Shown here one piece after another: positions 16,762-24,852 of a stretch of 35,162 nt of DNA. This DNA is from a virus: positions 1 through 35,162 of the IMG/VR virus record IMGVR_UViG_3300002835_000575, one strand, 5' to 3'. The stretch's first letter is position 1. The number at the start of each line of letters is the position of its first letter. Made by a program: the position numbers and the translations under genes. The notes beneath the pieces were generated by a model. The model saw nothing but the letters and a program-made list of their open reading frames with translations, was not told the origin of the DNA and ran no database searches.

Positions 16762-19178
16762 TGGCTACTCTTGAAGAGCTTTCGCAGGCGTTGATAAAAG
16801 CTGATGCAGCTGGAAATGCTGACGATGCCCGCGTGCTTGCTGCTGAGATTCAACGGATGCGTTCAGAGCAGGCCGCGCCGGCTCCCGCACAACCCCCAGT
16901 TCCTGAGCCGCAGCAACCGGTTCCGCTGCCTTCGGCTGCAACCGAGGAGGCGATGATTGGGCAACCGGAAACGACGCTTGGAGGACTTGCTGCTTCTGCT
17001 GCGCGTGGCGCTGGGCCCGCAGCACTTGGCGCTGCAGCTGGAGCACTGATGGGTGGAGTTCCAACCGGCGGGATTGGAGCAGTCCCAGGAGCCGCTCTCG
17101 GAGCTGGAACAATGGTGCTGGCTGATCCGATTGTCGCCGGAATCAACGCGTTGTTCGGAACACACTACACGCAGCCATCTGACGCGGTTAGACACTACCT
17201 TACGCAGCTCGGAGTTCCCAAGCCCGACACTTCTGCTGAACGCATCGTAGAGGCGGCTTCTCGGGGCGTTGGTGAAGCCGCAGGTGGCGTTGGGATTGGC
17301 AGAACCATGATGCAGGCAGCAAGGCCAACGGTTCGGGCTGTTGGAGCGTCAATGGCCGAGCAACCGGTTCAGCAGATTGCATCTGGCGTTGGGGCTGAGG
17401 TTGCATCTCAAGCAGCCAAAGAAGCTGGATACGGCCCAGCAGGACAGCTTCTGGCTGGATTAGGCGGAGGTATTGGAGCAGGGATTAGCCCAGGCTCATT
17501 CACGCGCCAATCCGTGCAGAAGCCGATTGGTGCTACGGTCTCTGCCGCAGTCAAGGGCGATAAGGCAGCACTTCAATCTCTCGCGGAGGCTGGAGCGGCA
17601 GACCCTGCGGTTCGCAAAGCAGCAAGCAATCTTGGGCTGAACGTGGATGAGATACCGGACTACTTGCTTTCCAAGAACCCGCAGTTCCAATCAGTCGCAG
17701 CAAGCGTTGCTTCTGTGCCGCAGTCGGTGTTGAAGCTGGAGACCGATCAGGCGCTTCAGAGCCTTAAAACACGGGCGGATGGAATCATCGAACAGCTTGG
17801 TGGGACAACCGACTTGAGCCAGTTGAGCTCGAAGGTTGAATCAACGACGAAGTCGATGCGTGATGAGTTGCGCTCAAAGGTTGATAAAATCTACAACGAA
17901 GACCTAAAGGCGCTTATTCCAGAAAAAACTCCAACCAAAGCTGACAACGCAATAGCTTTTGCAAAAGACCGTCTTGATAAGTTCAACGGAGACGTAAGCC
18001 AACTCAACAGGCTGGATAAACTTGTTCTAGGACTTCAATCTGGAGCAAGGTCTTTGTCGAAAGATGAGATTGGTGTAATCGACGATCAAATTCGCACCTT
18101 AAACGCGCAGCGTGCAGCCGGTGACAGAACGCCAGAACTTGCAAATAGAATCAGCGAACTTGAAGCGTCTAAGGGGCAAAAGGTTTCTTCTCCAACAACC
18201 TTTTACACTGTTGACGAGCTTCGCAAAAAAGTTGGAGAGAAGACGCGCAATCCAAACTCTCCGTTGTTTGCTGATGCTGACGCAGGTCTTGCAAAAGCAT
18301 ACTACGGACTGCTCTCAAAGGACATTGATGCAGCTGCATCGGCGGTTGGAGCAGATGTTTTGATTGCCGAGAAAAACGATTTGGTCAAAAAGCAAAAAGC
18401 TCTTGAGGACGGATACGTCAGCTTGTTTGGCAAGGAAGGGCAGAAGTCAATGGGCAAGGCGCTCCAGGACGCCACTCGCGGACTCGCAAACAAAGCCGCA
18501 TACACCGAGTACGCAAAGCTGTTATCGAATGTTCCAAAGGAACTCCGTCAAGAGGTTGCGGTGTCATCTTTGGTGTCTGCTTTTGGAAGAGACATGGTTG
18601 CCGAGAACTTCACGCCATCCACTTTTGTAAAGTGGTACGACGGACTCATGAGCAATCAGCAGTCCAAGAATGCGTTGTTCTCAAACGTGCCTCCGCAAAC
18701 AAAACAGTTCCTTGATAACCTGTACGCATACTCGTCCAACATCAAAGATGCGCTTGCAGAGAAAATACCGACCGGACGTTTGACGACATCCTTGCAGGCC
18801 CCAACAACCGCACTTCAGAACGTGCTTACTGCGGTCAAGAAAGCTGGGATTGCCGCTGGCGTAGCCACAACGCTTGAGCCGGTCACCGGAAGCACGCTAT
18901 CAGCTGCGATTGCCGGATCCATAGCTGCGTCAGCATCAAAAGATACCGCTCCAATCCTTAAGGCGGCTGATGACCTTTTGGTTTCTCCGCAATTCAGAGA
19001 CCTCGTAAAAGCAGCAAAAGCAAACCCAGATGCCTTTACAAGGGCTGCAGAGAACACTATTCAAAGCTCGTCCTTTAAGAAGTTCGCGGATGCTGTTAAT
19101 CTTCCTGCGTCACAACGCAACGCACTTTTCTTAACGACCCGCTTAGAAGAGCCACAACCACCAGCAACAGAAGAATAA
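16761..19178 (+). CDS. Putative ejection protein (gp16 position)
   Basis: This 805-residue protein is third in the ejection cluster. It has a short N-terminal helix, a Pro/Gln-rich linker at about 33-55, then Gly/Ala-rich hydrophobic stretches (about 75-130 and 225-250, such as LLAGLGGGIGAGI) that could span or insert in membrane. A long charged helical region follows (about 330-620), and a further Ala-rich segment (IAAGVATTLEPVTG onward) lies near the end. P22 gp16 (609 residues) is needed for DNA entry. No lysozyme or transglycosylase motif was seen. The exact function is inferred from order and composition. Confidence 0.65.
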   Translation: MATLEELSQALIKADAAGNADDARVLAAEIQRMRSEQAAPAPAQPPVPEPQQPVPLPSAATEEAMIGQPETTLGGLAASAARGAGPAALGAAAGALMGGVPTGGIGAVPGAALGAGTMVLADPIVAGINALFGTHYTQPSDAVRHYLTQLGVPKPDTSAERIVEAASRGVGEAAGGVGIGRTMMQAARPTVRAVGASMAEQPVQQIASGVGAEVASQAAKEAGYGPAGQLLAGLGGGIGAGISPGSFTRQSVQKPIGATVSAAVKGDKAALQSLAEAGAADPAVRKAASNLGLNVDEIPDYLLSKNPQFQSVAASVASVPQSVLKLETDQALQSLKTRADGIIEQLGGTTDLSQLSSKVESTTKSMRDELRSKVDKIYNEDLKALIPEKTPTKADNAIAFAKDRLDKFNGDVSQLNRLDKLVLGLQSGARSLSKDEIGVIDDQIRTLNAQRAAGDRTPELANRISELEASKGQKVSSPTTFYTVDELRKKVGEKTRNPNSPLFADADAGLAKAYYGLLSKDIDAAASAVGADVLIAEKNDLVKKQKALEDGYVSLFGKEGQKSMGKALQDATRGLANKAAYTEYAKLLSNVPKELRQEVAVSSLVSAFGRDMVAENFTPSTFVKWYDGLMSNQQSKNALFSNVPPQTKQFLDNLYAYSSNIKDALAEKIPTGRLTTSLQAPTTALQNVLTAVKKAGIAAGVATTLEPVTGSTLSAAIAGSIAASASKDTAPILKAADDLLVSPQFRDLVKAAKANPDAFTRAAENTIQSSSFKKFADAVNLPASQRNALFLTTRLEEPQPPATEE

Positions 19179-19179
19179 C

Positions 19180-21300
19180 ATGGCCTCATTCATCACCTCG
19201 CCCTATCCGGTCTTCTTCGACAAGGACGGCACGCCGCTAGAGAACGGTTTTATCTACATCGGAACCGCAAACCAAAATCCCGTCACAAGCCCAATTGATG
19301 TGTTCTGGGACGAGGCATTGACTCAGCCAGCCGCGCAGCCCATCCGCACGCTCAACGGGTATGCAGCTAGAAATGGAACGCCATCAAAACTCTACACTGC
19401 ACCTGACAACTTTTCGATGCTTGTCAGGAACCGCAAAGAATCTCAAGTGTACTACACGCAGGATGCGACCACTGGCCCAAATTTCCTTGGGTACCCAATT
19501 ACTTCCAGTCAAATATCGACTCTTCCATCAACGCAGATTTCTTTTTTACAGACTGGTGCTGGAGCTGTTACTCGTACCGCTGAATCAAAAATGCGGGATA
19601 GCGTGAGCGTGAAGGATTTTGGAGCAGTAGGAGATGGATTAACTTCCGACAATGTGGCGTTCAATGCAATGGCTTCAGCTTTTGCATACATTGTTGTTCC
19701 AACTGGAGATTTCCTTCTCACCACAATCAACATTGATGTTCCCATCTTCTTCACTGAAGGTGGAGCCGTAAAGGTAAACTCAGGAAACACAATCACCTTT
19801 CGCAACAGAATCTCGTCGTCCAAGCAACAAATTTTCAAGGGCGATGGAGACATCCGGTTTGCTCTAAACGGAAACCTCGGTGAAGACAGCAAGCACGCGT
19901 ATGCAGCATGGTGGGGTATCTTTCCAGTAGGACAGGCGAATACTATTCAAACTGCCGCATTCAATAAAGCGCTGGCTGCCTACACATCTGTTCCTCTTAG
20001 GGAAGGAACCTTTGAGATGGACATTGGCTCATATCGTATTGATGGGACAATCACCATCCCGCGAGGTGTACACTTCAAAGGTGCCGGTACACGATTAACG
20101 ATTTTTGATCTGATTGGAGATGGCTACAATGCCATAGAGACAGGCATATCAGCATGTCGAATTACTGGGATTCAGTTTGAGAGACCAATAGTATCTCCAG
20201 GCTACTTCAACGGAACTCAAATCAAGCTGATTGGGCCTGGAACGCATGTAGTTGACGACGTGCGCGTGCAAGGCCCAAAAATTGGCATTGAAGTTACGGA
20301 AAATGTTACCAATGCAAGACTTAGCAACATTGGAGGATTCTATGAGGCAGAACCAGTTGGAGGGTATCCTGCTGATAGTGCCATGATTTGGGTTAAAGGC
20401 GACGGGTGTCAGATTGATACCGTAAGCCTTTTGTCTACGACTTATGGGCCTGCAAGCATGATATTGGCTGGATACAACTCCACTGCAGGAATTGCATCTT
20501 TATCAATCAGCAATGTTTTGTATGCAGAGAAAAGCAGGGGCGTCAGAATCTGGGCGAACACATTCAATGTTCTGAATGTAAACATAAATGGCGTTACCTA
20601 TTACGGTGAAGCAGCAGAAATAGTTGATTCCGCCATAGACATTACAACAGAAGGAACATCTGCTGTTTCAAACGTTCTTATTGAAGGTGTTGTTTCAAAC
20701 AACAGCGTAAACAATCTTCTAACAATAAATCAAGGTAGCAGTGCGTACTGTGAGAACATCACGTTTGCAAGCGGGTCTGCAAACTCAAGTTCGGTAAAGG
20801 CAGCGACCCTCACGCGGACTCTTGGAACAATCCGTAACATCGTCATCGGGGACGATGTAAACGCAAACCTCAACGCCACTCCTGTTGTGCAGACAGGCGA
20901 TGCTACGTATTTCCAAAACGTATACATCTCGCCACGGCTGACTCCAGGAGTTAGGCAACCAAGCTATAGCTGGTTATTTGGAAACTTTGCAGACAACACT
21001 GCAAATTATGTAAATATTGGAGATAATCTTATTTTTACAGGAATACTTGCTGTGTCTATTGGTTCAACAAAATTTGGAATGTGGGTTGTGCGTGCTGCAA
21101 CAAGTCCTGCAATAACACCAATGATTGTAGCTGCAGACAATGTTGCTACTGCAGCACCTGGAACTGTTCTAACAGGAACAACTGGAGCTGATGGAAATTT
21201 TACAGTTAGTGTAACATCTAATGGTAGAATTTATTTTGAAAATCGCCTAGGAACTTCTCAAACAATCAATCTAACATTGATGACTGGATCTTTTTCGTAA
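19180..21300 (+). CDS. Tailspike with P22-like head-binding domain and beta-helix
   Basis: The 706 residues fall into clear domains. Residues 1-~110 form a head-binding domain of the P22 tailspike type (ENGFIYIGTANQNPVTSPID, IRTLNGYAARNG, then NFSMLVRNRKESQVYYT). A linker follows, and the pectate-lyase-3-type beta-helix entry SVKDFGAVGDGLTSDN lies at ~143-158. The body is Asn/Thr/Gly-rich strands with no assigned catalytic residues; surface-polysaccharide cleavage is the usual role of this architecture. The C-terminal ~120 residues (nucleotides ~20,950-21,300) are encoded by distinctly A/T-rich DNA, suggesting a swapped tip. It ends the tail block, as P22 gene 9 does. Confidence 0.87.
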   Translation: MASFITSPYPVFFDKDGTPLENGFIYIGTANQNPVTSPIDVFWDEALTQPAAQPIRTLNGYAARNGTPSKLYTAPDNFSMLVRNRKESQVYYTQDATTGPNFLGYPITSSQISTLPSTQISFLQTGAGAVTRTAESKMRDSVSVKDFGAVGDGLTSDNVAFNAMASAFAYIVVPTGDFLLTTINIDVPIFFTEGGAVKVNSGNTITFRNRISSSKQQIFKGDGDIRFALNGNLGEDSKHAYAAWWGIFPVGQANTIQTAAFNKALAAYTSVPLREGTFEMDIGSYRIDGTITIPRGVHFKGAGTRLTIFDLIGDGYNAIETGISACRITGIQFERPIVSPGYFNGTQIKLIGPGTHVVDDVRVQGPKIGIEVTENVTNARLSNIGGFYEAEPVGGYPADSAMIWVKGDGCQIDTVSLLSTTYGPASMILAGYNSTAGIASLSISNVLYAEKSRGVRIWANTFNVLNVNINGVTYYGEAAEIVDSAIDITTEGTSAVSNVLIEGVVSNNSVNNLLTINQGSSAYCENITFASGSANSSSVKAATLTRTLGTIRNIVIGDDVNANLNATPVVQTGDATYFQNVYISPRLTPGVRQPSYSWLFGNFADNTANYVNIGDNLIFTGILAVSIGSTKFGMWVVRAATSPAITPMIVAADNVATAAPGTVLTGTTGADGNFTVSVTSNGRIYFENRLGTSQTINLTLMTGSFS

Positions 21301-21306
21301 TACATT

Positions 21307-21474
21307 ATGAACTACCTCATCTCTCGCTTGCTTGAGCCATCGACATGGAGAGGGCTTATCTCGCTGGCTACACTCTTTGGGCTGAAGCTGGCGCCTGAGC
21401 AATCCGACGCGGTTCTCACCGCTGGTGTCAGCTTGTACTCGGCCATCAACATCTTCAGGAAGGAGCAGAAATGA
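21307..21474 (+). CDS. Holin-like small membrane protein
   Basis: The protein is 55 residues with two hydrophobic segments: about 15-27 (RGLISLATLFGLK) and about 36-50 (AVLTAGVSLYSAINI). It begins NYLISRLLEPSTWRG and has a basic tail (FRKEQK). The EPSTWRG start and two-helix layout are typical of short phage holins located just before an endolysin. It would permeabilise the inner membrane at the end of infection. It overlaps the next small membrane gene by four bases (ATGA). Confidence 0.75.
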   Translation: MNYLISRLLEPSTWRGLISLATLFGLKLAPEQSDAVLTAGVSLYSAINIFRKEQK

Positions 21475-21647
21475 TCGAGAAGATGTCGGAGGCGATTGTG
21501 ACGCAGGGGCCGCTTGCCGCGGCGATGGGCATCGCCATTTGGTGGTTGGCATCGAAGATTAAGGACTGCGAGATTGACCGCTCACGCTTGTGGGAGAAGG
21601 TCAGCGAGCTGGCCGAGCGCGTAGGAGGCGGAGAGAACCACCGATGA
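21471..21647 (+). CDS. Small single-membrane-helix lysis-cassette protein
   Basis: A 58-residue protein has one membrane helix (about 13-28, PLAAAMGIAIWWLASK) and a charged, helical C-terminal half (DRSRLWEKVSELAERV). It is preceded by a good Shine-Dalgarno (AAGGAG at 21460-21465) and overlaps both neighbours by four bases. Lying between holin and endolysin, it may be a second holin component, an antiholin or an inner-membrane spanin-like subunit; the sequence does not decide. Confidence 0.65.
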   Translation: MIEKMSEAIVTQGPLAAAMGIAIWWLASKIKDCEIDRSRLWEKVSELAERVGGGENHR

Positions 21648-22270
21648 TTCTCAGCGACAACGGCAGGAAACTGCTTCTGGACTTTGAGGTCGGCGGCGGC
21701 GAACTCTACTACCGCAAGTTCCTGCAAAGCCCAACGTGGCCTGGGGAGTCGAGCGGCATCACCATCGGTGTCGGATTCGACTTGGGCTACAACACCGAGT
21801 CACAGTACGCCGAGGCATGGCGCGACAAGCTCTCGAACGAGGAATACGACCGGCTCAAGCTGCCTCTGGGGCTCAGGGGTATTCAGGCTCAGAACATGCT
21901 GAAGCTCTCGCCGAATATCCGTGAAGTCGTTATCCCTTGGGGATATGCACTCGATGTGTTTGAGAACATCACGGTTCCAAAGTTCTACCTGCAGACGCTT
22001 CGCATCTACCCTCAGGCAGAATCACTTCCACGGGACGCGCAAGCTGCGCTAGTCTCGCTTGTGTTTAACCGTGGCACCGCCTTGGCCGGTGATAGACGCT
22101 CGGAAATGCTTGGCATTCAGAACGCTTTGCGCGACGGACGCACCCATGATGTACCGGACTTGCTTCGCTCCATGAAGCGGTTATGGCCGGACACCAAGGG
22201 GCTTCAGCGCCGAAGAGACGCAGAAGCCGCTCTCTTTGAGGAAGCTATCAATAAAGGCCGTTACGCGTAG
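21644..22270 (+). CDS. Endolysin, pesticin/T4-lysozyme-like muramidase
   Basis: The protein is 208 residues from the ATG at 21644, which overlaps the previous stop. Upstream in-frame codons lie inside the preceding gene, so a longer start is unlikely. The DFEVGGGELYY segment gives a catalytic E15, and SSGITIGVGFDLGYN supplies T40 and D46. The six-residue T-to-D spacing equals that of pesticin (T201, D207), supporting the Glu-Asp-Thr catalytic set of this lysozyme group. A conserved-type ALVSLVFNRGTAL helix follows. No signal peptide is seen, so release should depend on the holin. A terminator overlaps the end of the gene. Confidence 0.87.
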   Translation: MILSDNGRKLLLDFEVGGGELYYRKFLQSPTWPGESSGITIGVGFDLGYNTESQYAEAWRDKLSNEEYDRLKLPLGLRGIQAQNMLKLSPNIREVVIPWGYALDVFENITVPKFYLQTLRIYPQAESLPRDAQAALVSLVFNRGTALAGDRRSEMLGIQNALRDGRTHDVPDLLRSMKRLWPDTKGLQRRRDAEAALFEEAINKGRYA

Positions 22271-22482
22271 GCAAGGAACTCAAGCCCCTTGCCTTTAATT
22301 TGTGGCAGCATGCCGTTCTCATCGTAAATGCCTGCGCCCTTCGGGATTATCGTGTCAGGCGGAAGCGCACTGCCCATCGTCGCAATCGGGCCCGACGACG
22401 AATACCGTTTTGGAGCCAAAACAAGGAGCCCAGCGGGGGGATTTTGGATGCCGGTGTAACGCGAAACAAGAGGTAAGTCCAT
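22261..22482 (-). CDS. Possible small minus-strand protein
   Basis: A 73-residue frame on the minus strand runs from the ATG at 22482 to a TAA that overlaps the endolysin end by 10 bases. It reads as an ordinary soluble protein, with segments such as VSRYTGIQNPPAGLLVLAPK, PKGAGIYDENGMLP and KGKGLEFLAYA. It fills a gap that otherwise has no + strand gene. Nothing identifies a family, and no minus-strand terminator is seen. It would converge on the late operon. Confidence 0.5.
   Translation of the reverse strand: MDLPLVSRYTGIQNPPAGLLVLAPKRYSSSGPIATMGSALPPDTIIPKGAGIYDENGMLPQIKGKGLEFLAYA
22270..22301 (+). terminator. Intrinsic terminator closing the late operon
   Basis: A perfect 7-bp stem (GGCAAGG 22270-22276 with CCTTGCC 22287-22293), 10-base loop and TTTAATTT tract begins at the last base of the endolysin stop. 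It is positioned to end late + strand transcription before the early region. It lies within the 3' end of the candidate minus-strand gene at 22261-22482. Confidence 0.75.
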
Positions 22483-22547
22483 GTGCAAGACAATGCCAGC
22501 AAACGACTTGCAAGAAAAGAAACTTTTCGTGAAGAAAATGCTTTGCT

Positions 22548-22562
22548 GCGAAAATCTTTCGC
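22548..22562. promoter_or_regulatory. Palindrome upstream of the HTH gene, operator candidate
   Basis: GCGAAAATCTTTCGC is a perfect 6-bp inverted repeat around a 3-base centre, ending 15 bases before the GTG start of the HTH protein. A second small inverted repeat (AAAAG/CTTTT) lies about 30 bases upstream. The position suits autoregulation by the adjacent HTH product. A TTTCGCG core also occurs in the 30440-30566 repeat region. Binding is an inference, and no clear -35/-10 pair was recognised. Confidence 0.4.
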
Positions 22563-22577
22563 GTTACGTTCATCGGC

Positions 22578-22919
22578 GTGGGTTACAAAGTGAACATCAA
22601 GCGAATCATCCAGCGGTTTGGGGGGCGGATACCGCTCTTCAAGAAACTGGCGGTTCGTGGACGGCTCGTCCCCACTCGTACATTGGACAAGTGGATTGAG
22701 AACGGTTTCCTTCCGCTCCAGAAGCTGCTGCTCCTTATGGAGCTTGCTGCTGAGGAAGGGTGGAAAATCGATCTCTACGAGGAAGTGAGAGAACTGAAAC
22801 TGAAGAAACACAAATCAAATGCCAGTACCAAAGCAAATACCGCTGCAGAGGGATGCGTTCCCGCTGAAGCATTACCGGTCGGAGATTACCAAGCGCCTCA
22901 ACAAGATTGCGTCGCTTGA
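22578..22919 (+). CDS. Small HTH (Cro/YdaS-like) regulator
   Basis: The protein is 113 residues, starting at a GTG. Residues 5-60 have the layout of small Cro-like DNA-binding proteins: an initial helix IKRIIQRFGGRIPLFKKLA, a turn, the recognition-like TRTLDKWIENGFLPLQKLL, and a closing helix with the typical GWKIDLYEE. The C-terminal ~40 residues are Ala/Gln-rich, look unstructured, and overlap the next gene out of frame by 101 bases. As the first gene of the early + strand unit, with a palindrome just upstream, it is a good candidate early regulator. The HTH class is assigned by eye. Confidence 0.7.
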   Translation: MGYKVNIKRIIQRFGGRIPLFKKLAVRGRLVPTRTLDKWIENGFLPLQKLLLLMELAAEEGWKIDLYEEVRELKLKKHKSNASTKANTAAEGCVPAEALPVGDYQAPQQDCVA

Positions 22920-23271
22920 AGCTGAGATTGAGCTTCTCAACGAAGCCATCGTCAAGTCATACGGTGAGCGTTTCCAGAACGCTCTGAAGATGGCGAACAA
23001 GGAACACGGCAAGGTCACGATGGAAGTCGATGGCGTGCGAATGTCCTACGAGGTTCGCCGCTCGGTTTCATGGGATCAGGAGGCGTTGCAGAAGCTGCGT
23101 GCAGCCATGCTGCCAAGCGATGCCAAGGTGCTCATCTCTGAGCGTCTGGCAGTGCGTGAGGGCGAGATGAAGAACTGCATCGACCAGCGCATCCACAAGC
23201 TCGTGGACATGGCGCGTACCGTGAAGTTCCAAACCCCGAAGATTGAGTTCTACCCTGACGAAAATGCTTAA
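22819..23271 (+). CDS. Hypothetical coiled-coil protein of the recombination module
   Basis: The 150-residue protein has an N-terminal helix pair (ITKRLNKIASLEAEIELLNE), then VTMEVDGVRMSYEVRRSVSW and a helical C-terminus ending KIEFYPDENA. Small proteins with a similar coiled coil and a short WDQ-type domain often precede phage Sak-type ATPases; I do not recognise a named family. The ATG at 22819 is preceded directly by AAATCAA, a leader shared with other early genes here. Its 5' end overlaps the HTH gene by 101 bases in another frame, and its stop overlaps the ATPase start by 8 bases. Confidence 0.75.
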   Translation: MPVPKQIPLQRDAFPLKHYRSEITKRLNKIASLEAEIELLNEAIVKSYGERFQNALKMANKEHGKVTMEVDGVRMSYEVRRSVSWDQEALQKLRAAMLPSDAKVLISERLAVREGEMKNCIDQRIHKLVDMARTVKFQTPKIEFYPDENA

Positions 23272-24100
23272 GATCATCAAAGCCGACGAGCGCATGAAGC
23301 GCACAAACGATTGCGTGAAGGCAGTCATCTTTGGGCCAGCCGGTGTTGGTAAGACCTACCAAGCCCGCACGCTTGACCCAAAGTCCACACTGTTCGTTGA
23401 CCTTGAGGCCGGTACGCTGGCGCTTGGCAAAGACTGGAAGGGTGATGTTCTTGACATCCGCTCGACCGCGAACGACATGGGTGCCCATCCGTGGGAGCTG
23501 GCACGCGCCATAGCTCTCTGGCTCGGCGGGCCTGACCCAGCAGACCAAGGCGCATATTCCCGCGCCTCATACGAAGACGTGTGCAAGGCATTTGGAGACC
23601 CAGCCGGTCACGCGCAGTACACGACGCTGTTCGTTGACAGCATCACGGTGGCAAGCCGCATGTGCTTTCAGTGGTGCCAGCTTCAACCCGAAGCCTTCAG
23701 CGATAAGACCGGCAAGCCGGATACCCGCGGAGCCTACGGGCTTCTTGGGCGCGAGATGATTCGGTGGGTGACCCAGCTTCAGCACACGCCGAAGAACGTC
23801 ATCTTGGTTGGCATCCTTGAGCAGCAGGAGGACGAGCTCAAGCGCAAGCATTGGGAGCCGCAGATTGAGGGAGCAAAGACCGGCAGGGAACTGCCAGGCA
23901 TCTTTGACCTTGTGATGACGCTCCAGAACTTTGAGGCAGAGGACAAGACGCAATACCGCGCCTTTGTGACTCAGCAGCAAAACCCGTGGGGGTACCCCGC
24001 AAAAGACCGCTCAGGCACGCTTGAGCTTCAGGAACCGGCGAATCTTGGCAAGGTGCTCGAGAAGATTCGTGCGGGTAAACGCATCGACACCAGCAAGTAA
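23264..24100 (+). CDS. Sak4-like RecA-fold ATPase (AAA_24 type)
   Basis: This is a 278-residue P-loop ATPase with Walker A GPAGVGKT at 24-31, directly after a KAVIF strand, and Walker B TTLFVDS at 120-126 (D125). The compact RecA-like core and the neighbouring DUF669 gene fit the phage Sak4 group, which promotes single-strand annealing or recombination together with an SSB-like partner. I chose ATG 23264 (eight-base overlap with the preceding gene) over a farther upstream start inside that gene. A later segment (PQIEGAKTGRELPGIFDLVM) matches the substrate-loop region often seen in these proteins. Confidence 0.83.
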   Translation: MLKIIKADERMKRTNDCVKAVIFGPAGVGKTYQARTLDPKSTLFVDLEAGTLALGKDWKGDVLDIRSTANDMGAHPWELARAIALWLGGPDPADQGAYSRASYEDVCKAFGDPAGHAQYTTLFVDSITVASRMCFQWCQLQPEAFSDKTGKPDTRGAYGLLGREMIRWVTQLQHTPKNVILVGILEQQEDELKRKHWEPQIEGAKTGRELPGIFDLVMTLQNFEAEDKTQYRAFVTQQQNPWGYPAKDRSGTLELQEPANLGKVLEKIRAGKRIDTSK

Positions 24101-24121
24101 ACTAAATCAAATCAGACCATT

Positions 24122-24700
24122 ATGTTCAGTTCAACATCAGGAAACGTAGGAAATAACGCAGGAAGTCTCATCCCAAAAGGTACGCTCGCAGAGTGCAAGT
24201 TTGTCATCAGGGACACCAAGAACAGCCAATCGACAGGAGGTATGTACCTTGACGTTGAGCTTGTGATCCAGAGCGGCGACTTTGCAAACCGCCGCGTGTT
24301 CACGAAGATTGCGGATCCATTCGACCAGCGCAACTCGGAGAAGTGGCGCGAGATGGGTCAGAGTGCTCTAGCTCGGATCGCTGAGAGTGCCGGTGTTTTC
24401 CAAGTTGGAAACGACGAGTCCTACGCGCAGTTCAACTCGGATGAGAACGTGCTTCGCATGGCGGAAGCTCTGCAAGGCGCAACCGTCCGAATCAAGGTCG
24501 GCGTGGAGAAAGGCACGGACGGACACGGTGACAAAAACTCAGTGGCAGATTGGGGGTCACCAAACCCAGACAGCAATGGTCACCGGACGTGGTCAGCTTT
24601 CGACGCGGCACCAGCTGCACCGAAGTCTGCGTTCGCACCGAAGGCTGCAGCAGCAGCTCCAGCCAAGGCTTCTGGAACCAAACCTGCTTGGATAAAGTAG
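24122..24700 (+). CDS. DUF669-family ssDNA-binding-type protein
   Basis: The protein is 192 residues. The first ~120 match the DUF669 pattern: LIPKGTLAECKFVIRDTKNS, GGMYLDVELVIQSGDFANRR and VFTKI. The linker is Pro/Ala/Lys-rich and the last residues are GTKPAWIK. DUF669 proteins accompany Sak-type recombinases and helicases in phages and are thought to bind single-stranded DNA as the SSB partner. The gene follows the Sak4-like ATPase by 21 bases, with an AAATCAA leader before the start. A strong terminator follows. Confidence 0.83.
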   Translation: MFSSTSGNVGNNAGSLIPKGTLAECKFVIRDTKNSQSTGGMYLDVELVIQSGDFANRRVFTKIADPFDQRNSEKWREMGQSALARIAESAGVFQVGNDESYAQFNSDENVLRMAEALQGATVRIKVGVEKGTDGHGDKNSVADWGSPNPDSNGHRTWSAFDAAPAAPKSAFAPKAAAAAPAKASGTKPAWIK

Positions 24701-24714
24701 TCTAGGTGTGTGTG

Positions 24715-24752
24715 AAAAGGTCAGTCGTGGTTGTTGCGGCTGGCCTTTTTTT
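24715..24752 (+). terminator. Strong intrinsic terminator
   Basis: The stem pairs GGTCAGTC (24719-24726) with GGCTGGCC (24738-24745), using two G-U pairs; flanking AAAA and a run of seven T residues (24746-24752) complete a textbook structure. It sits 15 bases after the DUF669 gene and separates the Sak4-DUF669 unit from the helicase unit, implying that the helicase needs its own promoter or read-through. Confidence 0.85.
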
Positions 24753-24754
24753 GT

Positions 24755-24821
24755 GCTCAAATGCGTCGGGGTTTTAGGGGCATGGTGCCGGAGGAGACCT
24801 TCGGACGGGCTGCATTTGAGC
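24755..24821 (+). other. Structured leader candidate upstream of the helicase
   Basis: A perfect 10-bp inverted repeat (GCTCAAATGC 24755-24764, GCATTTGAGC 24812-24821) encloses 47 bases that can form further hairpins: GGCA/TGCC around TGG, or CCGGAGG/CCTTCGG around AGA. The two inner hairpins share bases, so they are alternatives. A 28-codon frame (24761-24847) runs through it. It lies between the terminator and the helicase start and could be an RNA regulator, a leader peptide or an operator. I do not recognise a known riboswitch. Confidence 0.45.
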
Positions 24822-24852
24822 CTAGTGAAACAAACCCAATAAACTAAATCAG

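Noticed and set aside
24755-24821. Known riboswitch (glutamine or guanidine type)
   Set aside because: A GGACGG stretch and hairpins are present, but the conserved core of either class is not found; kept only as an unclassified structure.
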